From Aminipila sp047974845 (GTDB lineage: Bacteria > Bacillota > Clostridia > Peptostreptococcales > Anaerovoracaceae): a stretch of 64,000 nt of DNA. The position numbers and the translations under genes were made by a program. Positions 52,381 through 61,233 of this stretch are shown here, piece after piece; position 1 is the first letter of the stretch, and each line of letters starts with the position of its first letter. The stretch is from the NCBI GenBank assembly GCA_047974845.1, contig JBKECQ010000021.1, positions 32,192-96,191 of the forward strand, written 5' to 3'. The notes under the pieces are model-generated. The model was given only the letters and a program-made list of their open reading frames with translations. It ran no database searches and had not been told where the DNA came from.

Positions 52381-53251
52381 TGTCTGCACCTCCTAACTCA
52401 TAAATAAATATCTCTTCTAAAGATAAGGGAAGAATATCAAAGACAACGGGATTCTTTTCGTTAATAATTTCTTCTACAATATCTTTTCTGTTTCGTATGA
52501 TCAGTAAATCAACAGTACCTCTTTTTTCATGATGAAGTACATTTAAACCACCGTATGGATTGTCGGGTGCATTTTTAAATGCCACCTGTATTTTGTGAAT
52601 ATCAGATTTTAGCTCATCAAGGTCACGCTCCATAACCATCTGTCCCTTGGATATAATTCCGATGGAATCACAAATGCCCTCAAGCTCTCTTAAGTTATGG
52701 GAGGAAACCAATACGGTCATTTGCCTTTCTGCCACATCGTTTACAATGTATTTCCAAACTAATTTTCTAACAATGGGGTCAAGTCCATCTATAGGCTCAT
52801 CTAATATTAGGTAGTTTGGCATGGTGGACATGGTCAATATAAAGGCGGCCTGTTTTTGCATACCTTTTGAAAACTTTGATAGTTTACTTTTTTCGCTTAG
52901 TCCAAACTGTGCAACCATAGAAATATATCTTTCCTGATTCCAGTTAGGATAGATTTGCATATAATATTTGGACATTTCTTTGAGATTATATGTTGAAAAA
53001 AAGAATAAGTCATCGGGTATGAATCCAAGTTGTTGTTTGATTTCTTTATTATCAAAAACTATTTCATCATCAATATATACTTGGCCGGAGTCGGGACGTA
53101 GAATTCCTGTTATATGTTTTATAATTGTTGTTTTTCCGGCACCGTTGGTGCCTACTAAACCATATATAGAACCCTTGTTAACATTTATATTTAAACCATC
53201 CAGTGCCTTGAAATTTTCAAACTTTTTGCTGATTTCTACTACTTTAATCAT
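52355..53251 (-). CDS. ABC transporter ATP-binding protein (YtrB-like)
   Basis: A 298-residue ABC ATPase. Walker A is GLVGTNGAGKTTIIKH near residue 35, the signature region is KLSKFSKGMQKQAAF (LSxGM type), and Walker B is LILDEPIDGLDP. A C-terminal ~80-residue extension follows the cassette. ATG at 53251 is preferred, with GGAG 8 bases upstream; ATG 53257 is too close to it. It overlaps the regulator stop by 8 bp and the permease start by 26 bp, so all three genes are translationally coupled. Confidence 0.92.
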   Translation of the reverse strand: MIKVVEISKKFENFKALDGLNINVNKGSIYGLVGTNGAGKTTIIKHITGILRPDSGQVYIDDEIVFDNKEIKQQLGFIPDDLFFFSTYNLKEMSKYYMQIYPNWNQERYISMVAQFGLSEKSKLSKFSKGMQKQAAFILTMSTMPNYLILDEPIDGLDPIVRKLVWKYIVNDVAERQMTVLVSSHNLRELEGICDSIGIISKGQMVMERDLDELKSDIHKIQVAFKNAPDNPYGGLNVLHHEKRGTVDLLIIRNRKDIVEEIINEKNPVVFDILPLSLEEIFIYELGGADSEIQGIIF

Positions 53252-53630
53252 TGGCATCACTCCTTTCTTCGATTAAACGGGTAAGAAGCTCTTTTATTTC
53301 TTCAACAGTGAGTCCAAGAAAATAGAGCTCCTTTAAAGAGCTTTTCAGTCTTAGTGAAATCTCATTTAACTGTTTCTGATTTATATTTTTTTTATTTTGT
53401 TTCGCAATAAAAGTACCAAGCCCCGTAGAAGTATATACATAACCTTGAGATTCCAATTCTCTATAAGCTTTTTGTATTGTATTGGGATTAACTGTCAAGG
53501 TTTTTGAAAGTTCTCTTACTGAAGGTAGCTTGTCACCGGGCTTTAAAATTTCTGCAATTATTAGCTCTTTTAGGTTATCAACGACTTGTTCGTAGATTGT
53601 TTTCCTACTTTTAAGATCAAGTTGAAACAT
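53244..53630 (-). CDS. GntR-family regulator, YtrA-like
   Basis: A 128-residue short GntR regulator of the YtrA subfamily. The winged helix (~8-75) contains IYEQVVDNLKELIIAEILKPG, the recognition helix LSKTLTVNPNTIQKAY and the wing YTSTGLGTFI; a short C-terminal helical dimerisation tail (~80-125) replaces a ligand domain. First gene of the operon with the ATPase and permease. The operator found just upstream has the exact YtrA consensus, so autoregulation and control of the transporter are likely. Confidence 0.93.
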   Translation of the reverse strand: MFQLDLKSRKTIYEQVVDNLKELIIAEILKPGDKLPSVRELSKTLTVNPNTIQKAYRELESQGYVYTSTGLGTFIAKQNKKNINQKQLNEISLRLKSSLKELYFLGLTVEEIKELLTRLIEERSDAND

Positions 53631-53656
53631 TAGTTACGCCTCCTTTGGATACAACA

Positions 53657-53681
53657 AGTGTACTACGTTGAATAATACACT
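53657..53681 (-). promoter_or_regulatory. YtrA-type operator, AGTGTA-N13-TACACT
   Basis: An exact inverted repeat, AGTGTA (53657-53662) and TACACT (53676-53681) with a 13-bp spacer, lies 27 bp upstream of the GntR start codon. This matches the binding site reported for Bacillus subtilis YtrA. On the minus strand a TTGACA -35-like box overlaps its upstream end, so binding would block transcription. The rest of the 305-bp gap 53631-53935 holds one perfect DnaA-box sequence on the minus strand (53789-53797) and AT-rich DNA. Confidence 0.8.
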
Positions 53682-53935
53682 GTCAATGAGCAAGTTACAG
53701 CATTTTCAACCATAATATTATTAAAATGTTAAATAAAGTATGAAACAGTGTGAGAAAATAATATTTACCGTTAATTTGTTCAAAAATTTGTGGATAAATA
53801 CAAAAAACATAAAGGTTTTACTTGATTTTATTTAGTTTAAGTAATACAATGAAAAGTAAGTTTTTGTTTAAAGACGCAAATAAAGTACGAATTTGTTGTA
53901 TTTTATAATATATTTTGCAAAAGGAGATGATGAAT

Positions 53936-54946
53936 ATGTCAAAACTAATTATACCTGAAGGCTATAAACCAGTGATTGATTATATGGAAAGTCAGAGAGC
54001 TATAAAGAAAATCAAAGACTTTTTTCAACAAGAACTGGCATACGGATTAAGCTTAAGAAGAGTAACAGCTCCACTTTTTGTTACACCTGAGAGCGGGCTT
54101 AATGATAATCTTAATGGAGTTGAGAGAACAGTAGGCTTTACACTTATAGACATGGATGAAGCAAAGGTAGAAGTTGTTCAATCTCTTGCAAAGTGGAAAA
54201 GAATGGCACTGGGAAAATATGATATTAAACCAGGTAACGGTATTTATACAGACATGAATGCAATAAGAAGAGATGAGGAACTTGACAATCTTCATTCAGT
54301 ATATGTAGACCAATGGGACTGGGAAAAGACAATAACAAAGGAACAAAGAACGGAAGAGTTCTTAGAAGAAACAGTTATAGTCATATACAATGCTATAAAA
54401 AACCTAGGCGACTATGTAAATAGACTATATAGGGAAATTCAAACAGAGCTTCCAAATGAGATTACATTTGTCACAACCCAAGAATTGGAAGACAGATGGC
54501 CTGATAAAACACCAAAAGAAAGAGAAAATTTAATTGCAGAAGAAAAAAGAGCCGTTTTCATTAAGAAAATTGGTGGTGTTTTAAAATCTGGGGAAAGACA
54601 TGATGGCAGAGCTCCGGATTATGATGATTGGGAACTTAATGGAGATATAATCCTGTGGGATGAGATTCTTGGAATGTCCTTTGAAATTTCATCTATGGGA
54701 ATAAGAGTTGATGAAAATGCAATGGCTCGTCAATTGAAGATTGCTGACGCGGAAGATAGATGCGGACTGGAATTTCATAAAGCTATCTTAAATAACGAAC
54801 TGCCATATTCAATAGGTGGAGGAATAGGACAGAGCAGACTATGTATGTTCTTCCTAAGAAAAGCACATATTGGCGAAGTTCAAGTATCAGTATGGCCAGA
54901 AGATATGATTAAAGAATGTAAAGAAAATAATATTTTCTTACTTTAA
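53936..54946 (+). CDS. asnA: Aspartate-ammonia ligase
   Basis: AsnA makes asparagine from aspartate, ATP and ammonia. The 336-residue length is normal. It is a class II aminoacyl-tRNA-synthetase-like fold, with VTAPLFVTPESGLNDNLNG near residue 40, RTVGFTLIDMDEAKVEVVQS and the late IGGGIGQSRLCMFFLRK motif. ATG at 53936 follows AAGGAG; the frame extension to 53915 lacks a good start. No T-box or other leader motif is seen upstream. It is monocistronic. Confidence 0.96.
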   Translation: MSKLIIPEGYKPVIDYMESQRAIKKIKDFFQQELAYGLSLRRVTAPLFVTPESGLNDNLNGVERTVGFTLIDMDEAKVEVVQSLAKWKRMALGKYDIKPGNGIYTDMNAIRRDEELDNLHSVYVDQWDWEKTITKEQRTEEFLEETVIVIYNAIKNLGDYVNRLYREIQTELPNEITFVTTQELEDRWPDKTPKERENLIAEEKRAVFIKKIGGVLKSGERHDGRAPDYDDWELNGDIILWDEILGMSFEISSMGIRVDENAMARQLKIADAEDRCGLEFHKAILNNELPYSIGGGIGQSRLCMFFLRKAHIGEVQVSVWPEDMIKECKENNIFLL

Positions 54947-55312
54947 GATTTAAAATTTAAAAATACAATATTTAAATCTTTTCTCGTACTTGTATTTAAT
55001 ATATTAAAAAATAAAACAACTGTGATTTTGGTGAGGATAAATTAGTTTGTATTTAATATACAGGACGTTTAATCTTTGCCTGCCACAGTTGTATTTATTT
55101 GTATGGATATAAGCTTGTAATAATAATGAAAATATTGGAATTTCATGAAATATATACACGAAAGTGTATAAGCATGGTAAAATATTCAGTATTAAATATA
55201 TGTGGGGTAATTCTAATCTTGAAAATGTTTAGAATGCGAATTTGTAATAATTAGTAATATATAGGAGATAAGATATAAGATATGTTTATCTTAGTACCTA
55301 TAGGGAGGAAAG
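54947..55312. other. Intergenic region with two structured elements
   Basis: This 366-bp gap holds no gene. ACAACTGTG (55016-55024) pairs with CACAGTTGT (55084-55092) across a 59-nt interval that may itself be structured; no T-run is adjacent. A second hairpin just before the next gene pairs TATAGGAGATAA-type sequence at 55260-55271 with 55286-55302 (TTATCT and CCTATA). It lies directly upstream of the GGGAGG ribosome-binding site and could affect translation. Confidence 0.4.
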
Positions 55313-56872
55313 ATGAAATTAAAAATGAAAAAAATATTGGTAGCTAGTATTGCACTATTCACCGTAATGACTATTACTCCAATGGTATCTCATGCTGAGA
55401 CAAAAAATACTGAAATATTAAGTGCTAACACTGTAAATGTGAGCAATAACTATATTAATCCTGAAGATATTGTTATTTCACAGCCCGGTGAAACCTATAG
55501 CACAACCAGTAGTAAAGTCAGCATATTGGGAGCTAGTGATTATAGGTATCCTCTGTACATGAATGGTCAGAAAATAGAAACAACGGAAGCTGGGTATTTT
55601 GCAGTATATGTTGAATTGAAAAATGGAAACAACTTATTTACATTTACAAATAACGGAAAGACAAAGAATGTCAACATTACAAAAAAAGCATCAAATAACT
55701 CCGGAGGTTCGGGGAGCTCTTCTTCTAAGATTACATATTGGTCAGAAAATATGCAAAAAAAGTATGCTGTAGTGAAGGGGCATAACATCTCCAGAATGAG
55801 TACGCCGGGTGGAGACGGAAAAGAGCTTATGATGCCGCTTGCGTCGGGAACTACAGCCCAAATTATAGGAGAAACAAGCAGTTTATACTGTTTGTCGGAC
55901 TATTCTCTTGTATATAAAAGCAATGTAACTGTTAAGAATGGCAAATTAGGTAATAATGTAATTTCAAAAATGGATTTTGTACAAGAAAACGGTCTTGATT
56001 GCACAGAATTACAGTTTGATATGACTCAGAATGCACTTTATAATTTAGAAGTAAATAATAATAACGCAGTTTTGACTATATTTAATACATATAATTCTGC
56101 ATGGAGCGAAATCCCTCAAAACCGTCTGATTAAGAACATAGAGATTTTAGAAGATGGAAACAAAGGCTACGTTAAATACTTAATTAACTTCCAAAAAAAT
56201 CCTCCTCTAAATGGATACTATGTAGAATTTAAGGATGGAAAGATGATAGTAGGCTTTAAAAAGTTACCGACTATAAAAGAGGACAGTTTAGAAGGAGTTA
56301 GAATACATATTGATGCAGGCCACGGAGGCAGTGATACCGGGGCTAAAGGACCACTATCTACTTTTGGTCCGTTAGAAAAAGATATAAATTTAAGTATAGC
56401 CTTAAATACTAAAGAATACCTTGAAAGTAAGGGTGCAACGGTTATAATGACCAGAAGCAATGATAGTGCCATGGAACTGTCCAAAAGAGCGGCAAGGGTA
56501 GCAGAGTTTAAACCTGATTTCTCCTTGTCAATACACTGTAACTCTATGCCGGTAAGCGCAAACTATAATAATGCAAAGGGATTTTTAACCTTTTATTCTT
56601 TTAATAAGAATAATGCTCCGGAATATATCAACACATTTATAGCTGATAAGGTTGGGATACAGAAATCTAGGGCAAGGTACAGTAACCTTGCAATGACAAG
56701 GATGACGGGATGTCCGGCTGTTTTATTTGAAACTTCTTTTATGTCTAACCCTGAAGATTATCAATGGATGATTAATAAAAAAAATCAGGAGGCAGTGGGG
56801 ATTGCTGCAGGTGAAGCAATCGAAACCTTCATAAAGGAGATATCAAAAGAAAATGTAGACAGCTATGCTTGA
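55313..56872 (+). CDS. Secreted N-acetylmuramoyl-L-alanine amidase with AMIN-like domain
   Basis: A 519-residue protein. A signal peptide (~1-29, ending HAETKN) is followed by an N-terminal immunoglobulin-like/SH3-like region (~40-125), a Ser/Gly-rich linker (~128-140), a beta-rich AMIN-like wall-targeting domain (~200-320), and an Amidase_3 catalytic domain (~335-510). Catalytic and zinc residues lie in RIHIDAGHGGSDTGA, EKDINLSIALNTKEYL, LSIHCNSM and AVLFETSFMSNPED (late Glu). It cleaves the glycan-peptide bond in wall peptidoglycan. GGGAGG lies before the ATG, just behind the leader hairpin. Confidence 0.88.
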   Translation: MKLKMKKILVASIALFTVMTITPMVSHAETKNTEILSANTVNVSNNYINPEDIVISQPGETYSTTSSKVSILGASDYRYPLYMNGQKIETTEAGYFAVYVELKNGNNLFTFTNNGKTKNVNITKKASNNSGGSGSSSSKITYWSENMQKKYAVVKGHNISRMSTPGGDGKELMMPLASGTTAQIIGETSSLYCLSDYSLVYKSNVTVKNGKLGNNVISKMDFVQENGLDCTELQFDMTQNALYNLEVNNNNAVLTIFNTYNSAWSEIPQNRLIKNIEILEDGNKGYVKYLINFQKNPPLNGYYVEFKDGKMIVGFKKLPTIKEDSLEGVRIHIDAGHGGSDTGAKGPLSTFGPLEKDINLSIALNTKEYLESKGATVIMTRSNDSAMELSKRAARVAEFKPDFSLSIHCNSMPVSANYNNAKGFLTFYSFNKNNAPEYINTFIADKVGIQKSRARYSNLAMTRMTGCPAVLFETSFMSNPEDYQWMINKKNQEAVGIAAGEAIETFIKEISKENVDSYA

Positions 56873-56916
56873 TGTGTTATACTAATCAAAGAAGATTCGA
56901 AAGGGGAACTTAGCAA

Positions 56917-58128
56917 ATGAACGAAGAACAAAACGGTACAAATGTCGAACAACAAAACATCGATGAAAAAACAAATAGTCAAGAAAAGGTTGAAAAAGAT
57001 ACAAACAAGGTTGAAAAAGATACAGACAAGGTGACTAATCAAGATAACGTCTTTCAAAATGAAAAAGCTGATAAAAAGCAGAAGGTTGTTATACAGGAAA
57101 ATCAAGACGGAGTTAGGGTATATGCCTTTGAAAACAAAGTTGTAGATAAAAAGAAAAAATTAAGAAGGAACCTTATTATATTTGCCATAATAATTGTGGC
57201 AACTGTAATGCTTGGGGTTGCTTGTAAGAGTATTATGGGAGATAGTTCTACTGGAACAGCAAATATCTATCCTAGTGGTCCATATATAGCCAAAGTTTCT
57301 GTGGAGGGAGCTATTTCAGCACAAGGCGGTACTGATTATTTTGGAACACCTATAGGTTACCAACATCAATGGACATTAGATACAATAGATGAATTGATGG
57401 AGGATGATAATAACACAGGCTTAATATTATTTGTTAATAGCCCTGGTGGCGGTGTATATGAAAGTGATGAACTTTACTTTAAAATTAAAGAATATAAGGA
57501 AGTAACCGGCAGACCTGTATATTCAGCTATGGGTTCTATGGCGGCATCAGGAGGATATTATATTTCCGCACCATGTGACAAAATCTTTGCCAATAGAAAC
57601 TGCTGGACAGGATCAATAGGGGTTACTATGGGAACCATGTTTGATTTCTCAGAGTTTTTCCAAAGATATGGTATTAAAACCAATACAGTTACATCGGGAG
57701 CAAATAAGGCAATGGGTAGTGTAACTGAACCAATGTCAGAAGAGCAGAAACAGATTTTTCAATCTATAGTTGATGAGGCATATGAACAATTTGTTGGAAT
57801 AGTTGCTGAAGGCAGAAAAATGGATATTAACAAAGTGAAGCAAATTGCCGATGGAAGAATCTATACAGCAAAGCAAGCCTTACAACTTGGACTGATAGAT
57901 GAAATTGGCACATTTGATGATGCTACTGCTGATATGCAGGAAAAATATGATTTATGGGACAGTGAAATTGCTGATATATCATTTGAAGAAATGTCAGTAT
58001 TTGGGAGCTTGTTTGGAAAGGTTAATCCTAGTGGTTTAGGACTAAAAGGAGAAGCTGCAGCTATATTAGAGCTTGTAGGAAAAACAAATCAAGAACCAAT
58101 AAGCTATATGTCTGATATTTTGAAATAA
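56917..58128 (+). CDS. sppA: Signal peptide peptidase SppA (S49)
   Basis: A 403-residue protein. A cytosolic, highly charged ~75-residue N-terminus contains a tandem repeat (QEKVEKDTNKVEKDTDKVTN). One membrane helix (~79-98) and a S49 protease domain (~120-370) follow. The catalytic Ser is in GSMAASGGYYISAP (near residue 210) and the general-base Lys region in KTNTVTSGANKAMGS (near 262). It degrades leftover signal peptides within the membrane. GAAAGGGGAA precedes the start and a terminator follows; the long charged tail is unusual for SppA. Confidence 0.92.
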   Translation: MNEEQNGTNVEQQNIDEKTNSQEKVEKDTNKVEKDTDKVTNQDNVFQNEKADKKQKVVIQENQDGVRVYAFENKVVDKKKKLRRNLIIFAIIIVATVMLGVACKSIMGDSSTGTANIYPSGPYIAKVSVEGAISAQGGTDYFGTPIGYQHQWTLDTIDELMEDDNNTGLILFVNSPGGGVYESDELYFKIKEYKEVTGRPVYSAMGSMAASGGYYISAPCDKIFANRNCWTGSIGVTMGTMFDFSEFFQRYGIKTNTVTSGANKAMGSVTEPMSEEQKQIFQSIVDEAYEQFVGIVAEGRKMDINKVKQIADGRIYTAKQALQLGLIDEIGTFDDATADMQEKYDLWDSEIADISFEEMSVFGSLFGKVNPSGLGLKGEAAAILELVGKTNQEPISYMSDILK

Positions 58129-58133
58129 TTTTT

Positions 58134-58174
58134 AACCGGTGTCAAGAAAAAATACTTGACACCGGTTTTTTATT
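58134..58174 (+). terminator. Rho-independent terminator after sppA
   Basis: A 13-bp stem, AACCGGTGTCAAG with CTTGACACCGGTT, is followed by TTTTTATT. GGTGTCAAG recurs at 58191-58199 just downstream. Confidence 0.9.
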
Positions 58175-58239
58175 ATGTTAAATTTGATAAGGTGTCAAGT
58201 GAATTTACTTGGCAGATGTAAAGGAAAGAGGAATTTAGG

Positions 58240-58596
58240 ATGTTTGATAAGATTGCAGAGGTAAGCCTGTTATATGACTTTTATGGGCAATTGCTTACAA
58301 ATAGACAAAGAGATGCTATGCAGCTTTATCACGAAGAGAATCTTTCGCTTTCAGAGATTGCACAAGAATTTTCAATTAGTAGACAAGGTGTACATGATGC
58401 ATTAAAGAATGCTGAAAAGTCTTTATATGAATATGAGGATAAGCTTGGTCTGGTAGAAAAATTTGCGAAAACAAAAGAAGCTGTGTCTCAAATTGATGAA
58501 AATTTGGCGGTGCTTATAAAAGAAAATGATAAAAATAAAGAATTAATAAATAAATTAGAGGACATCAAAGGAATCATCGACAAGCTTGATGAATAA
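58240..58596 (+). CDS. ylxM: YlxM/UPF0122 family DNA-binding protein
   Basis: A 118-residue protein with a sigma-70 region 4-like helix-turn-helix (LLTNRQRDAMQLYHEENLSL, then IAQEFSISRQGVHDALKNAE) at residues ~20-65 and a C-terminal coiled coil (~80-118). In Firmicutes YlxM precedes ffh and is thought to modulate the signal-recognition-particle operon. Here it is 18 bp from ffh. GGAAAGAGG precedes the start. Confidence 0.92.
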   Translation: MFDKIAEVSLLYDFYGQLLTNRQRDAMQLYHEENLSLSEIAQEFSISRQGVHDALKNAEKSLYEYEDKLGLVEKFAKTKEAVSQIDENLAVLIKENDKNKELINKLEDIKGIIDKLDE

Positions 58597-58614
58597 TTGA
58601 AAACGGAGGTCCAA

Positions 58615-59952
58615 ATGGCATTTGAAAGTTTATCCGATAAACTGCAAGGAGTTTTTAAAAAGTTAAAGGGCAAAGGCGTTCTTACAGAAGCTGATATAAA
58701 TGAGGCAATGAGAGAAGTTAAGCTTGCGCTTTTAGAAGCAGACGTAAACTTTAAAGTGGTTAAAGACTTTGTTACATCTGTAAAAGAAAAATCACTGGGA
58801 AGTGATGTACTTGGTAGTTTAACTCCTGGACAGCAGGTAATAAAAATTGTAAATGATGAGTTGACTTCCCTTATGGGAAGTGCAAATAGCAAGCTTACGT
58901 ATTCTCCTAGAGGATTTACCGTATTGCTTATGGTAGGTCTGCAAGGTACAGGTAAGACTACTACTTGTGGAAAGCTTGCGAACTATTTAAAAAAAAATGG
59001 AAAAAAACCAATGCTTTGTGCTTGTGATATTTATAGGCCGGCAGCTATTGATCAGCTGGAAGTGGTTGGAAAAACAGTGGATGTTCCTGTTTTCACTATG
59101 AGGGAATGCAGAGAACCGGAAGTTATAGCAGAAAAAGCAATGAGAGAGGCTGAGTTAAAAGGTTATGATGTCTTAATTGTGGATACTGCCGGTAGACTTC
59201 AAATAGACGAACCACTGATGGAAGAACTTGTAAGAGTCAAGAAAGCTATAAAACCACATGAAATTCTTTTGGTTGTGGATGCTATGACAGGTCAAGATGC
59301 GGTTAACGCGGCTCAGGGCTTTGATGAAAGACTGGGTATTGATGGGGTTATTATGACTAAGCTGGATGGTGATGCAAGAGGCGGTGCAGCATTGTCAGTA
59401 AAGCAGGTTACAGGTAAGCCTATAAAGTTTATAGGTCTTGGAGAAAAGTTTGATGCACTTGAACCTTTTCATCCGGAAAGAATGGCCGGCAGAATTTTAG
59501 GCATGGGAGATATGCTTAGTCTGATAGAAAAAGCTCAAGAAACTTTTGATGATGAAAAGGCAGAAGAACTTGAAAGAAAAATCAAGAAAAATGAATTTAC
59601 TCTTGATGACTTCCTTGAGCAGATGGGTCAAATTAAAAAAATGGGTGGTATTGGCAAGATATTGGATATGATTCCGGGTGTTAATACAAAAGCATTGAAA
59701 GATGTAGACCTTGATGAAAGTCAAAAAGAGTTTGCCCAGATGGAAGCTATTATACTTTCAATGACAAAGGGCGAAAGAAAAGACCCGTCTATATTAAATG
59801 CCAGCAGAAGAAAGAGAATTGCGGCAGGTTCAGGACAGCCGGTAAGCAAAATAAACAGCCTTGTAAAAAAGTATGATGAGGCAAGAAAAATGATGAAGCA
59901 GTTTACTAACGCTTCAGGAAGCAAGAAAAAGAGAATGTTTAGAGGTTTTTAA
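58615..59952 (+). CDS. ffh: Signal recognition particle protein Ffh
   Basis: Ffh is the SRP54 GTPase that binds signal sequences and SRP RNA. The 445-residue protein has an N domain (~1-88), a G domain with GLQGTGKTTTCGKLA near residue 105, DTAGRLQ, TKLDGDARGGAALS, and an M domain rich in methionine and basic residues (~300-445), including RRKRIAAGSGQPVSKIN. ATG at 58615 follows CGGAGG; the in-frame TTG at 58597 lies too far from it. It begins the conserved ffh-rpsP-khpA-rimM-trmD run. Confidence 0.97.
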   Translation: MAFESLSDKLQGVFKKLKGKGVLTEADINEAMREVKLALLEADVNFKVVKDFVTSVKEKSLGSDVLGSLTPGQQVIKIVNDELTSLMGSANSKLTYSPRGFTVLLMVGLQGTGKTTTCGKLANYLKKNGKKPMLCACDIYRPAAIDQLEVVGKTVDVPVFTMRECREPEVIAEKAMREAELKGYDVLIVDTAGRLQIDEPLMEELVRVKKAIKPHEILLVVDAMTGQDAVNAAQGFDERLGIDGVIMTKLDGDARGGAALSVKQVTGKPIKFIGLGEKFDALEPFHPERMAGRILGMGDMLSLIEKAQETFDDEKAEELERKIKKNEFTLDDFLEQMGQIKKMGGIGKILDMIPGVNTKALKDVDLDESQKEFAQMEAIILSMTKGERKDPSILNASRRKRIAAGSGQPVSKINSLVKKYDEARKMMKQFTNASGSKKKRMFRGF

Positions 59953-60015
59953 ATTCAGCAAATCGTACTGGGTTTAGATATATAAATAACTGACAATTTT
60001 AGGAGGAATAATAAA

Positions 60016-60258
60016 ATGGTAAAGATTAGATTAAAAAGAATGGGTGCTAATAAGAAGCCTTTCTACAGAGTAGTTGTTGCAGATTCAAGAGCGCCAAGAG
60101 ATGGTAAGTTTATTGAAGAAATAGGTACTTACAACCCACTAACTGACCCTGCTACTATCAATATTAATGGCGAAAAAGCAAAGCAATGGTTAGGTAATGG
60201 AGCACAGCCTACAGAAACAGTAAGAGCACTTTTCAAGAAATCAGGAATCATTGAATAA
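60016..60258 (+). CDS. rpsP: 30S ribosomal protein S16
   Basis: An 80-residue S16 with the typical start KIRLKRMGANKKPFYRVVVA and the following DSRAPRDGKFIEEIG. Strong AGGAGGAAT upstream. The 63-bp gap from ffh and 17-bp gap to khpA show a common transcript. Confidence 0.98.
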   Translation: MVKIRLKRMGANKKPFYRVVVADSRAPRDGKFIEEIGTYNPLTDPATININGEKAKQWLGNGAQPTETVRALFKKSGIIE

Positions 60259-60275
60259 GAAAGCGGTGAACTTTA

Positions 60276-60506
60276 ATGGTAAAACTCGTTGAAGCGATTG
60301 CAAAGTCACTTGTAGATGATCCGGACGCCGTAGAAGTAAAAGAGGTAGTCGGCAAGCAGGCTGTTGTAATAGAATTAAGAGTTGCACCCAATGATATGGG
60401 AAAGGTGATTGGCAAACAGGGGAGAATAGCGAAAGCGCTTAGAACCGTTGTCAAGGCTGCCGCAACAAAAGCAAATAAGAAGGTAGTTGTAGAAATAGTA
60501 CAATAA
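60276..60506 (+). CDS. khpA: KH-domain RNA-binding protein KhpA (YlqC)
   Basis: A 76-residue protein consisting of one KH domain. The GXXG-containing loop is VIGKQGRIAKALRTVV near residue 45, preceded by LRVAPNDMGK. It binds RNA, usually as a partner of KhpB, and affects cell shape and sRNA biology in other Firmicutes. The start at 60276 follows AAGCGGTGA. Placed between rpsP and rimM as usual. Confidence 0.95.
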   Translation: MVKLVEAIAKSLVDDPDAVEVKEVVGKQAVVIELRVAPNDMGKVIGKQGRIAKALRTVVKAAATKANKKVVVEIVQ

Positions 60507-60528
60507 CATATTCTGCAGTGCGTACAAT

Positions 60529-60560
60529 AAGAGGGTATTTCAACAGTTGAAAACCCTCTT
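60529..60560. other. Strong hairpin between khpA and rimM
   Basis: AAGAGGGT-TTTCAAC pairs with GTTGAAA-ACCCTCTT with one unpaired base on each arm. There is no T-run after it, so it may be a processing or stabilising element within the operon mRNA or an attenuator rather than a terminator. Confidence 0.55.
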
Positions 60561-60607
60561 AATTTAAATTTATCATTGAATGTAAATTGAATAAGGGTAA
60601 AAATTAT

Positions 60608-61105
60608 ATGGAAAAAATAAAAATCGGCCAAATTGTAAATGTAGTTGCCCTTAAGGGTGAAGTTAAGGTATATAATTATTCTGATTACAAAGAAAGATTT
60701 GAGGAATTAGAATATATTTATATTGAAAAGACCAAGACTAAAATAGAAAAAGTCAGATATATGAAAGAGATGGTCATTTTAAAGCTTGAAGGCGTAGAAG
60801 ATAGAAGTAAAGCAGAAGCATTAAAGGGCAAAAATATATTTATAGGGGTTGACCAGCTCAGAGAACTGCCTGAGGATACATTTTATATAAAGGATTTAAT
60901 TGGCCTTGATATAAAAAATCAGGACGATCAGGTCGTGGGTAAGTTAAAAGATGTTATACAAAACAGCGCCCAGGATCTATATGAAATTGAATTAGATAAT
61001 AAAAAAACAACTCTTATCCCCGGGGTAGCAGAGTTTATTTTAGATATAAATATAAAAGATAAATATATTAAGATTAAATTTATAGATGGAATTTTGGACT
61101 TATAG
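60608..61105 (+). CDS. rimM: Ribosome maturation factor RimM
   Basis: RimM binds S19 and assists maturation of the 30S head. The 165-residue protein has the N-terminal beta-barrel (IGQIVNVVALKGEVKVYNYSDYKERF) and a PRC-barrel domain with FYIKDLIGLDIKNQDDQVVG and LIPGVAEFILDIN. ATG at 60608 is preferred, with AAGGG upstream; an upstream in-frame TTG at 60587 overlaps no ribosome-binding site. Followed after 128 bp by trmD. Confidence 0.94.
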   Translation: MEKIKIGQIVNVVALKGEVKVYNYSDYKERFEELEYIYIEKTKTKIEKVRYMKEMVILKLEGVEDRSKAEALKGKNIFIGVDQLRELPEDTFYIKDLIGLDIKNQDDQVVGKLKDVIQNSAQDLYEIELDNKKTTLIPGVAEFILDINIKDKYIKIKFIDGILDL

Positions 61106-61233
61106 TATAACTGAAAAACGGAAAAATGTAGGCAGAAATTATTACTAAATCCGTAGATTCTATAAGTGAAATTTTATATGCTTGATGTATTGAATTATAG
61201 AGGATCACCTTTATAAAATAAGGATAGAATGAA

